Origin: Micromonospora eburnea
GTDB lineage: Bacteria; Actinomycetota; Actinomycetes; Mycobacteriales; Micromonosporaceae
DNA: 64,000 nt
NCBI RefSeq assembly: GCF_900090225.1
Contig: NZ_FMHY01000002.1
Span: 62,001 to 126,000 of the forward strand
Direction: 5' to 3'
Part shown: piece by piece, positions 15,066 through 26,629 of the stretch
How positions within the stretch are numbered: position 1 is the stretch's first letter
Layout of the letters: each line of letters opens with the position of its first letter
Made by a program: the position numbers and the translations under genes
Notes under the pieces: generated by a model
What the model was told of the DNA's origin: nothing
Database searches by the model: none
Seen by the model: the letters and a program-made list of their open reading frames with translations, nothing else

Positions 15066-16274
15066 TTCGGTCAGCAGGCGGACCGCCTCGTGCACGTCGT
15101 CGGTCAGGTGCACGGTGGTCGACAGGTCGCCGAAGGGGGACGCGGCCAGCAGCGGGCGCAGCAGCGACTCGACCGGCAACTCCGTGGTCCAGTACGCCCG
15201 GCCCAGGAAGACGTACGCCCCGCTCGCGCCGTCCGTGCCGTAGTAGGTCTTGGTAGCCGCCTGGAACACCTCCTGCACGGTCCCGGCCCGACCGGGCGCG
15301 AAGACGATCCCGCCCCGGGCCAGCCGCAGGATGGTGTCCTCCCGGATCGCGTTCGAGAAGTACTTGGCGATCCGCCCGGCGAACAGGTTCGCCGGCTCGT
15401 GCCCGTACAGCCAGGTGGGGATGGCCAGCCCACCCGAGCGGGCCCACTCCGTACCGGCCGCGGCCGGCCGTGGCGTGGGCAGCCCCGGGCCGGCCGAATA
15501 CCGTTCCCGGACCCGCAGCGCCACCTCTGTGTAACGGTCGTGGTCGGTGAAGTCGGGCGCGGTGGCGAGCAGGTCGATCGCCGCCGTCAGCTCCTCCGCC
15601 GGCCAGGCCGCGAGGAAGGCGCCCAGGTTGGCCGCCTCCATCACGCCGGGGCCGCCGCCGGTCACCACCAGCCGGTCGGCTCGCGCCAGCTCCCAGCCCA
15701 GCACCGCCGCCATCCGGTACGCGTCGCTGCCGCGCGGCACCGCGTGCCCGCCCATCACGCCCACCACGGACTGCGGCCCGTGCACCGCCAGCCAGGCGCG
15801 GGTGGCGTCCGCCAGGGCGTTGTCCACCCCGTGGTCGTGCAGCCGCTGGCCGAGCGCCTCCCGGACGTCCGGCAGCGCGCCGCCGTGCGCGCGGAAGTGC
15901 GCGTACACCCTGGTGTCGTACATTCCGGCGAACCCCGCCTCCGCGAAGCCCGCGGCCAGGTCGTCCGCGCTGTAGAGATGGGCCGGCTGGGTCGGGTAGG
16001 GCAGCCCGGAGAAGGGCGGGACCACGTTCGCGCCACGCCGGACCAGGTCCGCGCCGACCTCGCGGCCGGCGAACCGGCAGCCCACGAAGAGGGTTCCGGA
16101 AACCTCGACGCCGCGCAGGTCGGGGACCGGATCGAGATCGAGGCGCAGCCCCTGCACGGTCAGGCCGGCGAGGGTCCCCTCGGCGAGCCGCCGATCGAAC
16201 TCGGCCCGGGTCTCGATCTCGTGGATGCTGGTGTCGTGCGGCTCGATGACGTCCGCGGGAGGTGGGGTCGGCAC
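15063..16274 (-). CDS. LOG-family (TIGR00730/lysine-decarboxylase-like) Rossmann protein
   Basis: 403 residues from GTG 16274 with AGGATGAT upstream; the frame runs open further up but without support. The conserved nucleotide-binding motif GGGPGVMEAAN is near residue 206 and the catalytic PGRAGTVQE motif (usually PGGxGTxxE) near 325. It is longer than the LOG cytokinin-activating enzymes (about 190 residues), with an N-terminal extension of about 120 residues. LOG enzymes release ribose 5-phosphate from nucleoside monophosphates; whether this long form does so is unknown. The second Gly of PGGxGT is Arg here. Confidence 0.8.
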   Translation of the reverse strand: MPTPPPADVIEPHDTSIHEIETRAEFDRRLAEGTLAGLTVQGLRLDLDPVPDLRGVEVSGTLFVGCRFAGREVGADLVRRGANVVPPFSGLPYPTQPAHLYSADDLAAGFAEAGFAGMYDTRVYAHFRAHGGALPDVREALGQRLHDHGVDNALADATRAWLAVHGPQSVVGVMGGHAVPRGSDAYRMAAVLGWELARADRLVVTGGGPGVMEAANLGAFLAAWPAEELTAAIDLLATAPDFTDHDRYTEVALRVRERYSAGPGLPTPRPAAAGTEWARSGGLAIPTWLYGHEPANLFAGRIAKYFSNAIREDTILRLARGGIVFAPGRAGTVQEVFQAATKTYYGTDGASGAYVFLGRAYWTTELPVESLLRPLLAASPFGDLSTTVHLTDDVHEAVRLLTE

Positions 16275-16555
16275 GAGATCATCCTGCCCGGGCCCGGCAA
16301 CCCCCGAACCCGACGGAACGGACCCGGTCGACCCGGCAAAGCGGGCAGGAGCCCGGCGGCCAGGCCACCGAGCTCCTGCGTATCCGGTCCTGGGGAGGCT
16401 CCGGACCTGTAGTTGTAGCGGAAAACATCGCACCCCGGCATGGGCCGCCGGTATCCGCGCCGGCACCGCAGGCGTGACGAAACCCTCAGCCGTTCAGCCC
16501 AACCGGCTCGCCGACCCTCTCGCGCACCCGGCCGAGAAGCGGGTTGAATGGGGCG

Positions 16556-16984
16556 ATGCAGAACCTGTTGCCTGAGCCACCGGCCACCCTTCTGCCCGCG
16601 CACTCCGACGCCGATGCCGCGCTGGCCGCTGCCGCCGAGCAGGACACCGACGAGGCGTACGCCGAGGTCGCGGCCAGCTTCCCCAGCCACAGCGCGGCCT
16701 GGGCGGCGCTCGGGGCCCGGGCGCTCGCCGCGGGCCAGGTCATCACGGCGTACGCGTACGCGCGTACCGGTTACCACCGGGGCCTGGACCAGTTGCGCCG
16801 TAGCGGGTGGAAGGGGCACGGCCCGGTGCCCTGGTCACACGAGCCCAACCAGGGCTTCCTCCGCTGCCTCTACGTGCTCTCCCGCGCGGCGGGCGAGATC
16901 GGCGAGGCGGACGAGGCGGCCCGCTGTGCCCAGTTCCTCCGCGACTGCGATCCGGCTGCCGCGGACGCCCTGGCCAGTCACTGA
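16556..16984 (+). CDS. DUF3151 family protein
   Basis: 142 residues from ATG 16556; a TTG 12 bases upstream is less likely. The opening MQNLLPEPPATLLP and the WKGHGPVPWSHEPNQGFLRCLYVLSRAA stretch are characteristic of DUF3151 in actinobacteria. Mostly helical, TPR-like in look, with no catalytic motif and no membrane segment. Function unknown. The gene is divergent from the LOG-family gene and ends before a perfect hairpin. Confidence 0.85.
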   Translation: MQNLLPEPPATLLPAHSDADAALAAAAEQDTDEAYAEVAASFPSHSAAWAALGARALAAGQVITAYAYARTGYHRGLDQLRRSGWKGHGPVPWSHEPNQGFLRCLYVLSRAAGEIGEADEAARCAQFLRDCDPAAADALASH

Positions 16985-17040
16985 TCCGTCAGCGCGCCCT
17001 CACCGGGTGGTCGCTGGCAAGATCGCGCTGAACCCGTGCA

Positions 17041-17073
17041 GTAGTGGCCTCCCACCGACTGGGAGGCCACTAC
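17041..17073. terminator. Hairpin after DUF3151 gene
   Basis: A perfect 14-bp stem (17041-17054 with 17060-17073) and a 5-base loop lie between the converging DUF3151 and ParA-like genes. It has no T-tract and is a likely bidirectional terminator. Confidence 0.8.
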
Positions 17074-17131
17074 CGCGGCGTGAAGCACGATCCTGGTGAA
17101 CGGCGTTTCGCGTCGTCGAACAGACAGCTCC

Positions 17132-19270
17132 CTAGAGCCCTTCGGCGACCGCTGCGGCGATCTTCAGCCAGGCGTCCCGGGTCGCCGAGGAGAGCTGGCC
17201 GTACCGGATCGGCTCGCCGGTGTCGATGAGCCGCTCGTACGGCGCCAGCAGCACCGCCCGGGTCCGGGCCGCGAAGTGCTGTTGGATCGCCGGCAGGTCG
17301 ATCTCCTTGCGCGACGGCGGCATCGACACCACCGTCACCGCCTGGCGGACCAGCCGCTGCCGGCCGCTCTGCTCCAGGTGGTCGAGCATCCGGGCGGCCG
17401 TCTCCGCCGAGTCGTTCCGGGCCGACATGGTGACCACCAGTTGGTCGGTGGCGTCCATCGCGGCCTGCCAGTTCTGGGCCCGGACGTTGTTCCCGGTGTC
17501 CACGAAGATCAGCTTGTAGAAGCGGCTGACCACCTCGCGGATCTCGGCGAACGCGGCGGCGGTGAGCATCTCCCCACCGGTCGCCGACTCATCCGAGGCG
17601 AGCACGTCGAACATTCCCTCGCCCTGCGAGCGGACGTACTGCGACAGGTCGCCGACCCGGCCGTGCGGGCCCTGGAACTGCCCCAGGTCGCGCAGCATGT
17701 CCCGGACCGTACGGGAGTGGAAGTCCTGCTGGGCCCGCATGCCCAGGGTGCCCTGGGTCTCGTTGTTGTCCCAGGCCAGCACGTATCCGCCGCGCTTCTG
17801 ACCGAAGGTCATCGCGAGCAGCAGAATGGCGACGGTCTTGCCCGCGCCGCCCTTCGGGTTGACCACGGTCACCTGGCGCAGCCCGCCGAAGTTGCGCCGG
17901 ACCATCTCGATGTCCCGCCTCACCTCCTGCTCGTGCCGTCCGGGCGGAAGCCGGACCAGTCCCATCCGGTTCACCACCGCCCGGACGCCCATGGTGGCCA
18001 CCGGGTCGGCCGGTCTGGCCTGGCGGCGGCGGGCGAAGTCCTCGGCCGTCGGAGTGGCCCCGCTCTCCGGGGTCCAGGCCGGCGCCGGATACGCGGCGGC
18101 GGGCACCGGCTGCTGCGCGGCAGGCGGGCCGGGCTGCTGCGGTACGGCGAAACCCTGCTGCGGCCACGCCGTCGGGTACCGGTCCGGCGGTGGGGCGGAC
18201 CCGCCCGCCTGCGGTGGTGGCGGGTACGCCGACGTCGTCGGGTGCCCGTACCCGACCGGTCCCGGCGGATACGCCGTGCCGTCCCCGTACGGCGGCTGCA
18301 TCGGTACGCCCGGCGCGGGCGGGAACGGCCCGAGGCGCGGCGGCGATCCCCCGTCGCCCGCCGCGGTTGCGGCCGGCCGGCCGTCCGGCCCGGGTGGGGG
18401 CGCCTCGGCGGCGGGAGGCATCACCGGGTCGGGTGCGGTCATGTCGGCGGCCGGAGGCATCACCGGCCCGGGCGGGGGCGCCTGGGTGGCCGGAGGCGTC
18501 ACCGGGGCGGTGGTGGCCTCGGCCGGTGGCGAGGTCGGGGTGCCACCGGACGGTCCGTTCGCCGAGTTGGAGAGCCGCTGCGGCGGCTGCGCCCACGGCG
18601 ACTCGTTCCGGCTGCCCGCCGTCGCCGTGGCGTCACCGCCCCGGCCAGACCCGCCCGCCGCCTCGTCGGCCGTGGGCGGGACAACAACCGTCGTCGCGTC
18701 GGCCGTGGGTGGGACAACCGTCGTCGCGTCGGACGTGGGCGGAACAACTGTCGTCGCTTCGGCCGTGGGCGGGAGCCCGGCCCCCGCCTCGCCAGCCGTA
18801 GGCGGAGTGGTCGCCGTCCCGTCGGCCGCGGGTGGAATGACCGCCTCTGCGGCTGCGAGCGGGACGGCAGCCTCGGTTGCCGGCCCGTCGGGCGTGGCCG
18901 GGACGGCAGCTCGGGACGAGCCCGCCGCCCGGCCGTCAGGGGCGGCCGGCGGGTGGTCGAGGGTGAACGGCAGGTCCAGGTCGACCGAGGGCTGCACCGT
19001 GCGGGCCACGGCCGTCCCGTTGCCGGTGTTCGACGGGATCCGGTCCGGCGGTGGCCCGTCGGCCGGCTCGACCGGCTGTGGCGGGGCCGGTGGCCAGGCG
19101 GCCGACGCGGGCGGGGTGGGCCAGGCCGGCGCGGCCGGTTGGGGTGCCGCCCACGGCGGGGCGGCGGCGTCCGGGTCGGTCGGATCCGGCGGCCAGAGCG
19201 GTTCGATGTCCCGCTCGGGTACGTGCGGCTGGCCCGGTACGTGGGCCCGGTCGGCGTTCTCGTGCACCAC
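17132..19270 (-). CDS. ParA/MinD-like ATPase with long Pro-rich N-terminus (EspI-like)
   Basis: 712 residues from GTG 19270 (GGGGAGGAA upstream). The first 430 or so residues are low-complexity Pro/Ala/Thr with scattered PPTADATTVV repeats. The C-terminal part is a deviant Walker ATPase: VVNPKGGAGKT near 465, the Walker A' of the ParA/MinD class, an LAWDNNETQG stretch after it, and FVDTGNNV near 590. Similar Pro-rich ParA-like proteins (EspI) accompany type VII secretion in mycobacteria, but no ESX gene is near. It may position or regulate an envelope machine. DAGK-like gene lies upstream on the same strand. Confidence 0.75.
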   Translation of the reverse strand: MVHENADRAHVPGQPHVPERDIEPLWPPDPTDPDAAAPPWAAPQPAAPAWPTPPASAAWPPAPPQPVEPADGPPPDRIPSNTGNGTAVARTVQPSVDLDLPFTLDHPPAAPDGRAAGSSRAAVPATPDGPATEAAVPLAAAEAVIPPAADGTATTPPTAGEAGAGLPPTAEATTVVPPTSDATTVVPPTADATTVVVPPTADEAAGGSGRGGDATATAGSRNESPWAQPPQRLSNSANGPSGGTPTSPPAEATTAPVTPPATQAPPPGPVMPPAADMTAPDPVMPPAAEAPPPGPDGRPAATAAGDGGSPPRLGPFPPAPGVPMQPPYGDGTAYPPGPVGYGHPTTSAYPPPPQAGGSAPPPDRYPTAWPQQGFAVPQQPGPPAAQQPVPAAAYPAPAWTPESGATPTAEDFARRRQARPADPVATMGVRAVVNRMGLVRLPPGRHEQEVRRDIEMVRRNFGGLRQVTVVNPKGGAGKTVAILLLAMTFGQKRGGYVLAWDNNETQGTLGMRAQQDFHSRTVRDMLRDLGQFQGPHGRVGDLSQYVRSQGEGMFDVLASDESATGGEMLTAAAFAEIREVVSRFYKLIFVDTGNNVRAQNWQAAMDATDQLVVTMSARNDSAETAARMLDHLEQSGRQRLVRQAVTVVSMPPSRKEIDLPAIQQHFAARTRAVLLAPYERLIDTGEPIRYGQLSSATRDAWLKIAAAVAEGL

Positions 19271-19342
19271 GGTTCCTCCCCATTCCTCCCGCCGAGGATA
19301 GGCCGTCCGGTTCGCCGAGGAGCCCGACCGAATCGACGGAGG

Positions 19343-21759
<2,417 letters not shown>

Positions 21760-21764
21760 GCCTG

Positions 21765-21824
21765 GTTGATCAAGGAGTTTGCGTCTGGATTCGCTGCCGA
21801 ACAGACGCAAACTCCTTGATCAAC
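21765..21824. repeat. TTGATCAA hairpin repeat, copy 1
   Basis: A perfect 23-bp inverted repeat (21765-21787 with 21802-21824, 14-base loop) directly follows purA. The arms start GTTGATCAAGGAGTTTGCG. Related copies occur at 22001-22060 and 59469-59528, so it is a dispersed element and may also serve as the purA terminator. Confidence 0.85.
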
Positions 21825-21841
21825 GTGAGCGGTGGGCGAGG

Positions 21842-21862
21842 TTGTCCACAGGGTTATCCACA
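21842..21862. promoter_or_regulatory. Pair of DnaA-box-like sequences
   Basis: TTGTCCACA (21842-21850) and TTATCCACA (21854-21862) match the two commonest DnaA-box forms and lie 12 bp apart, about one helical turn, in the same orientation. No dnaA, dnaN or rep gene is near, so this is not evidence of an origin; it may titrate DnaA or be part of the decayed nuclease gene beside it. Confidence 0.45.
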
Positions 21863-21879
21863 GGGGTGGTGGCAGGCTC

Positions 21880-22005
21880 CGGATCAGGCAGAACCGCCTG
21901 GTCAACGCCGGCTGGACGATCCTCCGCTTCACCTGGTCCGACACCCTCCGCCCCGACTACATTCCCGCGACCGTCAAACAGGCCCTCCGCCACCGTCTGA
22001 GTTGA
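21880..22005 (+). pseudogene. C-terminal remnant of a DUF559 (Vsr-like) nuclease-domain protein
   Basis: The frame ending at TGA 22003-22005 encodes RQNRLVNAGWTILRFTW, then SDTLRPDYIPATVKQAL. This is the end of the DUF559 endonuclease-like fold, where RxNxLxxxGWxVLRFTW is a hallmark. Nothing upstream encodes the catalytic first half, and no start is available. The stop codon falls inside a TTGATCAA hairpin repeat. It is a broken gene, flanked on both sides by hairpin copies. Confidence 0.7.
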
Positions 22006-22060
22006 TCAAGAGGGTTCGGTCGTCCGGAGCCGAAAGTGAGACGCGAACTCCTTGATCAAC
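22001..22060. repeat. TTGATCAA hairpin repeat, copy 2 (imperfect)
   Basis: Outer arms GTTGATCAAG (22001-22010) and CTTGATCAAC (22051-22060) are perfectly complementary; the inner part is partly mismatched. It is the same family as copies at 21765 and 59469, and lies just before the purD promoter. Confidence 0.75.
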
Positions 22061-22094
22061 GAGGCGCGGTGGTGGGGCCAGTAGGATGCGGGCC

Positions 22095-23342
22095 GTGCGG
22101 GTTCTGGTTGTGGGTGGTGGGGGGCGGGAGCATGCGCTCGCGCTCGGGTTGGCCGCGGATCCTTCCGTCGAGGTGTTGGTGGCGGCACCGGGTAATCCCG
22201 GGATCGCTGCCGTCGCCTCGCTGCGGGAGGTGAACGCGAACGATCCGGCGTCCGTCGCGGCGCTCGCGGTCGAAATGGGCGCCGACCTGGTGGTGATCGG
22301 GCCGGAGGCGCCGCTGGTGGCCGGGGTCGCCGACGCGGTACGCGCCAAGGGCATCCCCGTGTTCGGCCCGTCGGCGGAGGCGGCCCGGCTGGAGGGCTCC
22401 AAGGCGTTCGCCAAGGACGTGATGACCGCGGCCGGGGTGCCCACGGCTCGCGCGTACACCTGCACCGACCCGGAGAGCACCGCAGGGGCGCTGGACGAGT
22501 TCGGGCCGCCGTACGTGGTGAAGAACGACGGGCTGGCCGCCGGCAAGGGCGTCGTGGTGACCGACGACCGGGCGGTCGCCGAGGCGCACGCGGCCGAGTG
22601 TGGCCGGGTGGTGATCGAGGAGTACCTGGCCGGGCCCGAGGTCTCCCTCTTCGTGGTCACCGACGGGGAGGCGGCCCTGCCGCTGCTGCCCGCCCAGGAC
22701 TTCAAGCGCGCCGGCGACGGCGACACCGGGCCGAACACCGGCGGCATGGGGGCGTACGCGCCGCTGCCCTGGGCGCCGCCCGGCCTGGTCGACGAGGTGA
22801 TGCGCGACGTCGTGCACCCGACGCTGGCCGAGATGCGCCGCCGGGGCACCCCGTTCGCCGGCCTGCTCTACGTCGGCCTGGCGATCACCGCCGCCGGCCC
22901 CCGGGTGATCGAGTTCAACGCCCGCTTCGGCGACCCGGAGACCCAGGTCGTCCTCGCCCTGCTGGAGACGCCGCTCGCCGGGCTGCTGCACGCCGCCGCC
23001 ACCGGCACCCTCGCCGCGCACCCGCCGCTGCGCTGGCGGGACGGCGCGGCGGTCACCGTCGTGGTCGCGGCCGAGGGATACCCGGCGGCGCCGCGTACCG
23101 GCGACGTGATCTCGGGTGCGGACCGTGCCGGGGTCATCCACGCCGGCACCCGCCGGGACGCCGACGGCATGCTGCGCTCCGCCGGGGGCCGGGTCCTCTG
23201 CGGTACGGCCACCGGCCCCGACCTCGCCGCCGCACGGGACGCCGCCTACGACCTGGTACGCGGCATCGAGCTGACCGGCTCGTACCACCGCACCGACATC
23301 GCCGCCGCCGCGGTGGCGGGCCGGGTCACCGTGCCGTCCTGA
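22095..23342 (+). CDS. purD: Phosphoribosylamine-glycine ligase
   Basis: 415 residues from GTG 22095; an ATG at 22086 is the alternative, but homologues begin at (M/V)[14 protein letters not shown] and a -10-like TAGGAT (22082-22087) covers that ATG, suggesting a leaderless GTG start. It ligates 5-phosphoribosylamine and glycine, step two of purine synthesis. ATP-grasp features are visible: [12 protein letters not shown] near 75, [13 protein letters not shown] near 140, [11 protein letters not shown] near 218 and the metal-binding [12 protein letters not shown] near 278. It is alone on the plus strand and ends at a hairpin. Confidence 0.95.
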   Translation: MRVLVVGGGGREHALALGLAADPSVEVLVAAPGNPGIAAVASLREVNANDPASVAALAVEMGADLVVIGPEAPLVAGVADAVRAKGIPVFGPSAEAARLEGSKAFAKDVMTAAGVPTARAYTCTDPESTAGALDEFGPPYVVKNDGLAAGKGVVVTDDRAVAEAHAAECGRVVIEEYLAGPEVSLFVVTDGEAALPLLPAQDFKRAGDGDTGPNTGGMGAYAPLPWAPPGLVDEVMRDVVHPTLAEMRRRGTPFAGLLYVGLAITAAGPRVIEFNARFGDPETQVVLALLETPLAGLLHAAATGTLAAHPPLRWRDGAAVTVVVAAEGYPAAPRTGDVISGADRAGVIHAGTRRDADGMLRSAGGRVLCGTATGPDLAAARDAAYDLVRGIELTGSYHRTDIAAAAVAGRVTVPS

Positions 23343-23347
23343 CGGGC

Positions 23348-23387
23348 CCTGTCGTGCCACCGGGCGCCGTCCCGCTGGCACGACAGG
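23348..23387. terminator. Hairpin between purD and DMFase-like gene
   Basis: Perfect 12-bp arms CCTGTCGTGCCA (23348-23359) and TGGCACGACAGG (23376-23387) with a 16-base loop lie between converging genes. Likely bidirectional terminator. Confidence 0.8.
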
Positions 23388-23412
23388 ACAGGTCGAGCCG
23401 GAGCGCGGCGGA

Positions 23413-24936
23413 TCAGGGCCGGGCCGGTGCGGTGGGAACGCCGCCCGACGAGCGAGCGATCATCCGGTCGAGCACGTTGGCGGTGGCCCGTTCGATCCGC
23501 GCGTCCCGGAGTCCCGGCCGGTTCAGCGCCATGGTCCAGCCGAGGGTGCCGGTGGCGAAGACCACCGCGCCCCGCGGCGTCTCGTACACGTGGGTGTTCT
23601 GTACGCGGCTTCCGCCCTGCCGCGCCTGATACGGCGACGCGCTGAGGACGGCGGCGTCGACTCCGGTGGGTCGGGCCGTCCTGGCGATGAGGCCGTCCGC
23701 CTCGCCGGCGACGACCTGGGGGATCCGGTCGCCGTCGGCCACCCCGGTTCCGGCCCACACCCAGTGGTGCGCCGACCGGACCACCAGCGGCTTCGGGGAC
23801 CGGACGATGCCGTTGTACTGCACGCCGAGCAGCGCCTGCTCGGGCTGCAGGGCCCTGCGCCAGGTCACCGTCGGGCCGGACCCGTCGTCGCCCGGGTCCG
23901 GCGACGTCTTGGCGCAGGCGAACACCCGGTCGGGCCGGCCGTCGCCGGTCGGGCGGACCCGGATGCGCCAGTAGACGCTGTTCGCGCCGAAGTAGGCGAG
24001 GCTGGTGCCGTGGGCCAGCGCCGCCTCCGCCGCCCGGCGCATCTCCGGGGACCAGTACTCGTCGTGCCCGCAGAACACCAGCCCGAGGTGCCGCTGTGGG
24101 TCGAGCCGCCCCGAGTGCAGGTCGAAGCTGGTCGCGTAGCTGACGTCGTAGCCGTTGCGTTCCAGCCACTGGATCGCGTCGTGGTCCCGGATGAAGTGGC
24201 TGGGCTGGCCCGCGTTGGCGTACGGGCGGTCGAAGGAGACCTCCCGCGCCCGCAACGCCGAATCCCGCCGCCCGGTGGCGTCGTACCCGTTGTAGAGGCT
24301 CTTGCCGGTCACCGCGTTCTCCGGCCACTGGTTGTACGCCTGCCAGGTGGTCACCGGCAGCACGACGCAGAGCGCGGCGGCCCGCCGGTCGTCGCGTACG
24401 ACGAAGGGGGTGCACGCCCGCCAGCCGGCGGCCGAGGTGAACACCGCCTGGTAGAGGCCGGAGGCCCAGCCGTCGGGCACCCGAAGGGTCCAGGACACCG
24501 GCCAGCGGCAGGCGATCATCCCGGTCGCCGGGTCGGCGGGCGGCACCGGCTGCGGCACCCCGGCCAGGTCGGGGCTGGCCAGCATGGTGCGCGCCCCCGC
24601 GCCGCCATACCAGCCGAGGCGGTGGATGGTGATCCGGAAGGGGCCGGCCGGGTTGACCGCGACGTGGAAGTCGATGGACTCGCCGGGGGCGACGCTGGTC
24701 GCCGAGGCGTACCCCTGGATCTGCCGCCGGCGATCGTCGGACGGGCGGCCACCGACCGGCGGCCACCAGGGCTCGCCGGCCGCCTGGTTCTCCACCTTCA
24801 CCGGCGAGGAGGACTGGTGGCGGGTCAGGGTCGCGGCACGGTGCCGCCCGAGGCTGGGCTCAACGGTGCCGAGCGCGCTGGCGGAGACTCCGCCCAGCAG
24901 GAGGCCGAGTGCCCAGCGCCGGCGAAGTCGGACCAT
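23413..24936 (-). CDS. Secreted N,N-dimethylformamidase large-subunit-like protein
   Basis: 507 residues. The N-terminus (MVRLRRRWALGLLLGGVSASALG) is a signal peptide or anchor. A beta-rich domain (about 65-180, with FRITIHRLGWYGGAGARTM) is followed by the domain shared with the large subunit of N,N-dimethylformamidase: TTWQAYNQWP near 205, SYATSFDLH near 270, LGLVFCGHDEYWSPEMR near 290 and YFGANSVYWRIR near 320. The enzyme family hydrolyses amides using iron, but this secreted actinobacterial branch has no proven substrate. It is not in an operon. Confidence 0.75.
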   Translation of the reverse strand: MVRLRRRWALGLLLGGVSASALGTVEPSLGRHRAATLTRHQSSSPVKVENQAAGEPWWPPVGGRPSDDRRRQIQGYASATSVAPGESIDFHVAVNPAGPFRITIHRLGWYGGAGARTMLASPDLAGVPQPVPPADPATGMIACRWPVSWTLRVPDGWASGLYQAVFTSAAGWRACTPFVVRDDRRAAALCVVLPVTTWQAYNQWPENAVTGKSLYNGYDATGRRDSALRAREVSFDRPYANAGQPSHFIRDHDAIQWLERNGYDVSYATSFDLHSGRLDPQRHLGLVFCGHDEYWSPEMRRAAEAALAHGTSLAYFGANSVYWRIRVRPTGDGRPDRVFACAKTSPDPGDDGSGPTVTWRRALQPEQALLGVQYNGIVRSPKPLVVRSAHHWVWAGTGVADGDRIPQVVAGEADGLIARTARPTGVDAAVLSASPYQARQGGSRVQNTHVYETPRGAVVFATGTLGWTMALNRPGLRDARIERATANVLDRMIARSSGGVPTAPARP

Positions 24937-25035
24937 CGGACTGCTCCCGGTCGAGTGAACGAACCTGCCGGGACAGCCGGCGCTGGAAAGGTACCACCGG
25001 GGAATTGGTCCCGTCCGTCCCCTGTGCCGTCGGCG

Positions 25036-26601
25036 TCAGCCGTAGTAGCGGCGCAGTTCGCGGTTGAGGACCTTGCCGGTGGCGTTGCGCGGCAGGTACT
25101 TCACGAAGACCACGTCCCGGGGCACCGAGAAGCGGGCCAGGTAGCGCCGCACGTATTCGCGGACCGCCTCCGCGTCGAGCGTCTCGCCGGGACGCAGCGC
25201 CAGGAACGCGGCGAGCCGCTCGCCGTACTCGGGGTCGGGTACGCCGATCACCGCGACCTCGCGGACCTGGGGCAGCCGGGCGATCAGGTCCTCCACCTCG
25301 GACGGGAAGACGTTCTCACCACCGGAGACGATCATGTCGTCGACCCGCCCGTTGACGAAGAGCAGGCCGTCGGCGGTGAGCCGGCCCAGGTCACCGGTGT
25401 CCAGCAGACCGTCGCGGCGCTCCCGGCCCGCCCCCGAGGTGTATCCCTCGAAGAGCATCTCGTTGCCCACGAAGATCCGCCCGACCTGGCCGTCGGGCAC
25501 GGGGTTGCCGGCCTGGTCCAGGATCTTCAACCGGGTGCCGTGCGGGGGCCGGCCGGCGGTGTCGGGCGCCCGGCGCAGGTCGGCCGGGTCGGCGATGGAC
25601 GCCCAGGAGACCTCGGTCGAGCCGTACAGGTTGTGCAGGACATCGCCGTAGCGGCCCATGAACGCGGTGGCCAGCCCGCCGGGGAGCGCGGAGCCGCTGA
25701 CCGCGACCACCTTCAGCGGCGGGCGGGGGTCCGGCGGCGGCACCTCCATCAGCCGTTGCAGCATCACCGGTACGGCGAACAGCGCGTCGCAGGGCCGCGC
25801 CGCCAGGGCGGCCAGCGTGGCGGCCGGGTCGAACCGGCGGTGCAGCACGATCGTGGCGCGCAGCGCGAAGGCCACCTGGAGGGCGGCGTATCCCCAGGTG
25901 TGGAAGATCGGCGCGGCGATCATGACGGTGTCCCGGACGTGCAGCGGGATCCGGTCGATGATGGACACCAGCGGGCCGAAGCCGTTCGGTGTGGGCCGCC
26001 GGGCGCCCTTGGGCGCGCCCGTGGTGCCGGAGGTGAGCACGATGGCCCGGCCGTCCCGCTCCGGCGGCTGGAGCTGGTCGCCGGGGAGGGCGGCAGCGGT
26101 CATCTCCTCGCGGCCGCGTTCGTCGATCCGCAGCACGTCGGCGGGGAGGCCGAGGAGACGCTCGGCGAACTCGTCGTCGTGCACCAGCACCCGCAGCGCC
26201 TGCTCCTCGGCCACGGTGGCGAGCTGCGTCGCGGAGAGCCCGGTGTTGACCAGTACGGCGTCCGCGCCGAGCAGCATCGCCGCGACGATCGACTCGATCA
26301 GTCCGTGGTGGTTGCGGCACAGCATGCCGATCCGGTCGCCGGCCCGGACGCCGAGCCCGGCCCGCATCGCGCGGGCCAGCCGCTCGGCCCGGTCCAGCAG
26401 TTCCTGGTACGTCAGCGTGCCGCCGTGCTCGTCGACCACGGCGGTACACCCCGGATCACGCGCGGCGGCCTGGCGCAGCTCGCCGGCGAGGCTCCAGCCC
26501 CACCTGCGTAGCGCGCCGAGCTGGGCGGCGACCCGGATGGGCCGGCCCGGGGTGAGCAGTCCACGGCGGGTCAGCGTGGCGACGACGAACGGCAGGTCCA
26601 T
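25036..26601 (-). CDS. Acyl-CoA synthetase (FadD-type AMP-forming ligase)
   Basis: 521 residues. The AMP-binding P-loop IVLTSGTTGAPKG is near 185, LYGSTE near 325, the hinge LDTGDLGRL near 400, GGENVFPSEVED near 428 and the catalytic lysine region LPRNATGKVLNREL near the end. It should activate a carboxylic acid, probably fatty or a related acid, to its CoA ester. Last gene of an operon SCP2 - acyl-CoA dehydrogenase - ligase; 28 bases separate it from the dehydrogenase. Chain length cannot be read from the sequence. Confidence 0.92.
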   Translation of the reverse strand: MDLPFVVATLTRRGLLTPGRPIRVAAQLGALRRWGWSLAGELRQAAARDPGCTAVVDEHGGTLTYQELLDRAERLARAMRAGLGVRAGDRIGMLCRNHHGLIESIVAAMLLGADAVLVNTGLSATQLATVAEEQALRVLVHDDEFAERLLGLPADVLRIDERGREEMTAAALPGDQLQPPERDGRAIVLTSGTTGAPKGARRPTPNGFGPLVSIIDRIPLHVRDTVMIAAPIFHTWGYAALQVAFALRATIVLHRRFDPAATLAALAARPCDALFAVPVMLQRLMEVPPPDPRPPLKVVAVSGSALPGGLATAFMGRYGDVLHNLYGSTEVSWASIADPADLRRAPDTAGRPPHGTRLKILDQAGNPVPDGQVGRIFVGNEMLFEGYTSGAGRERRDGLLDTGDLGRLTADGLLFVNGRVDDMIVSGGENVFPSEVEDLIARLPQVREVAVIGVPDPEYGERLAAFLALRPGETLDAEAVREYVRRYLARFSVPRDVVFVKYLPRNATGKVLNRELRRYYG

Positions 26602-26629
26602 GCCGCAGCCCTCCTTCGCCGACCGCCGG

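Noticed and set aside
21842..21862. Origin of replication suggested by two DnaA-box-like sequences
   Set aside because: Only two boxes, no AT-rich unwinding region and no dnaA, dnaN, gyrB or rpmH nearby. Kept only as a regulatory observation.
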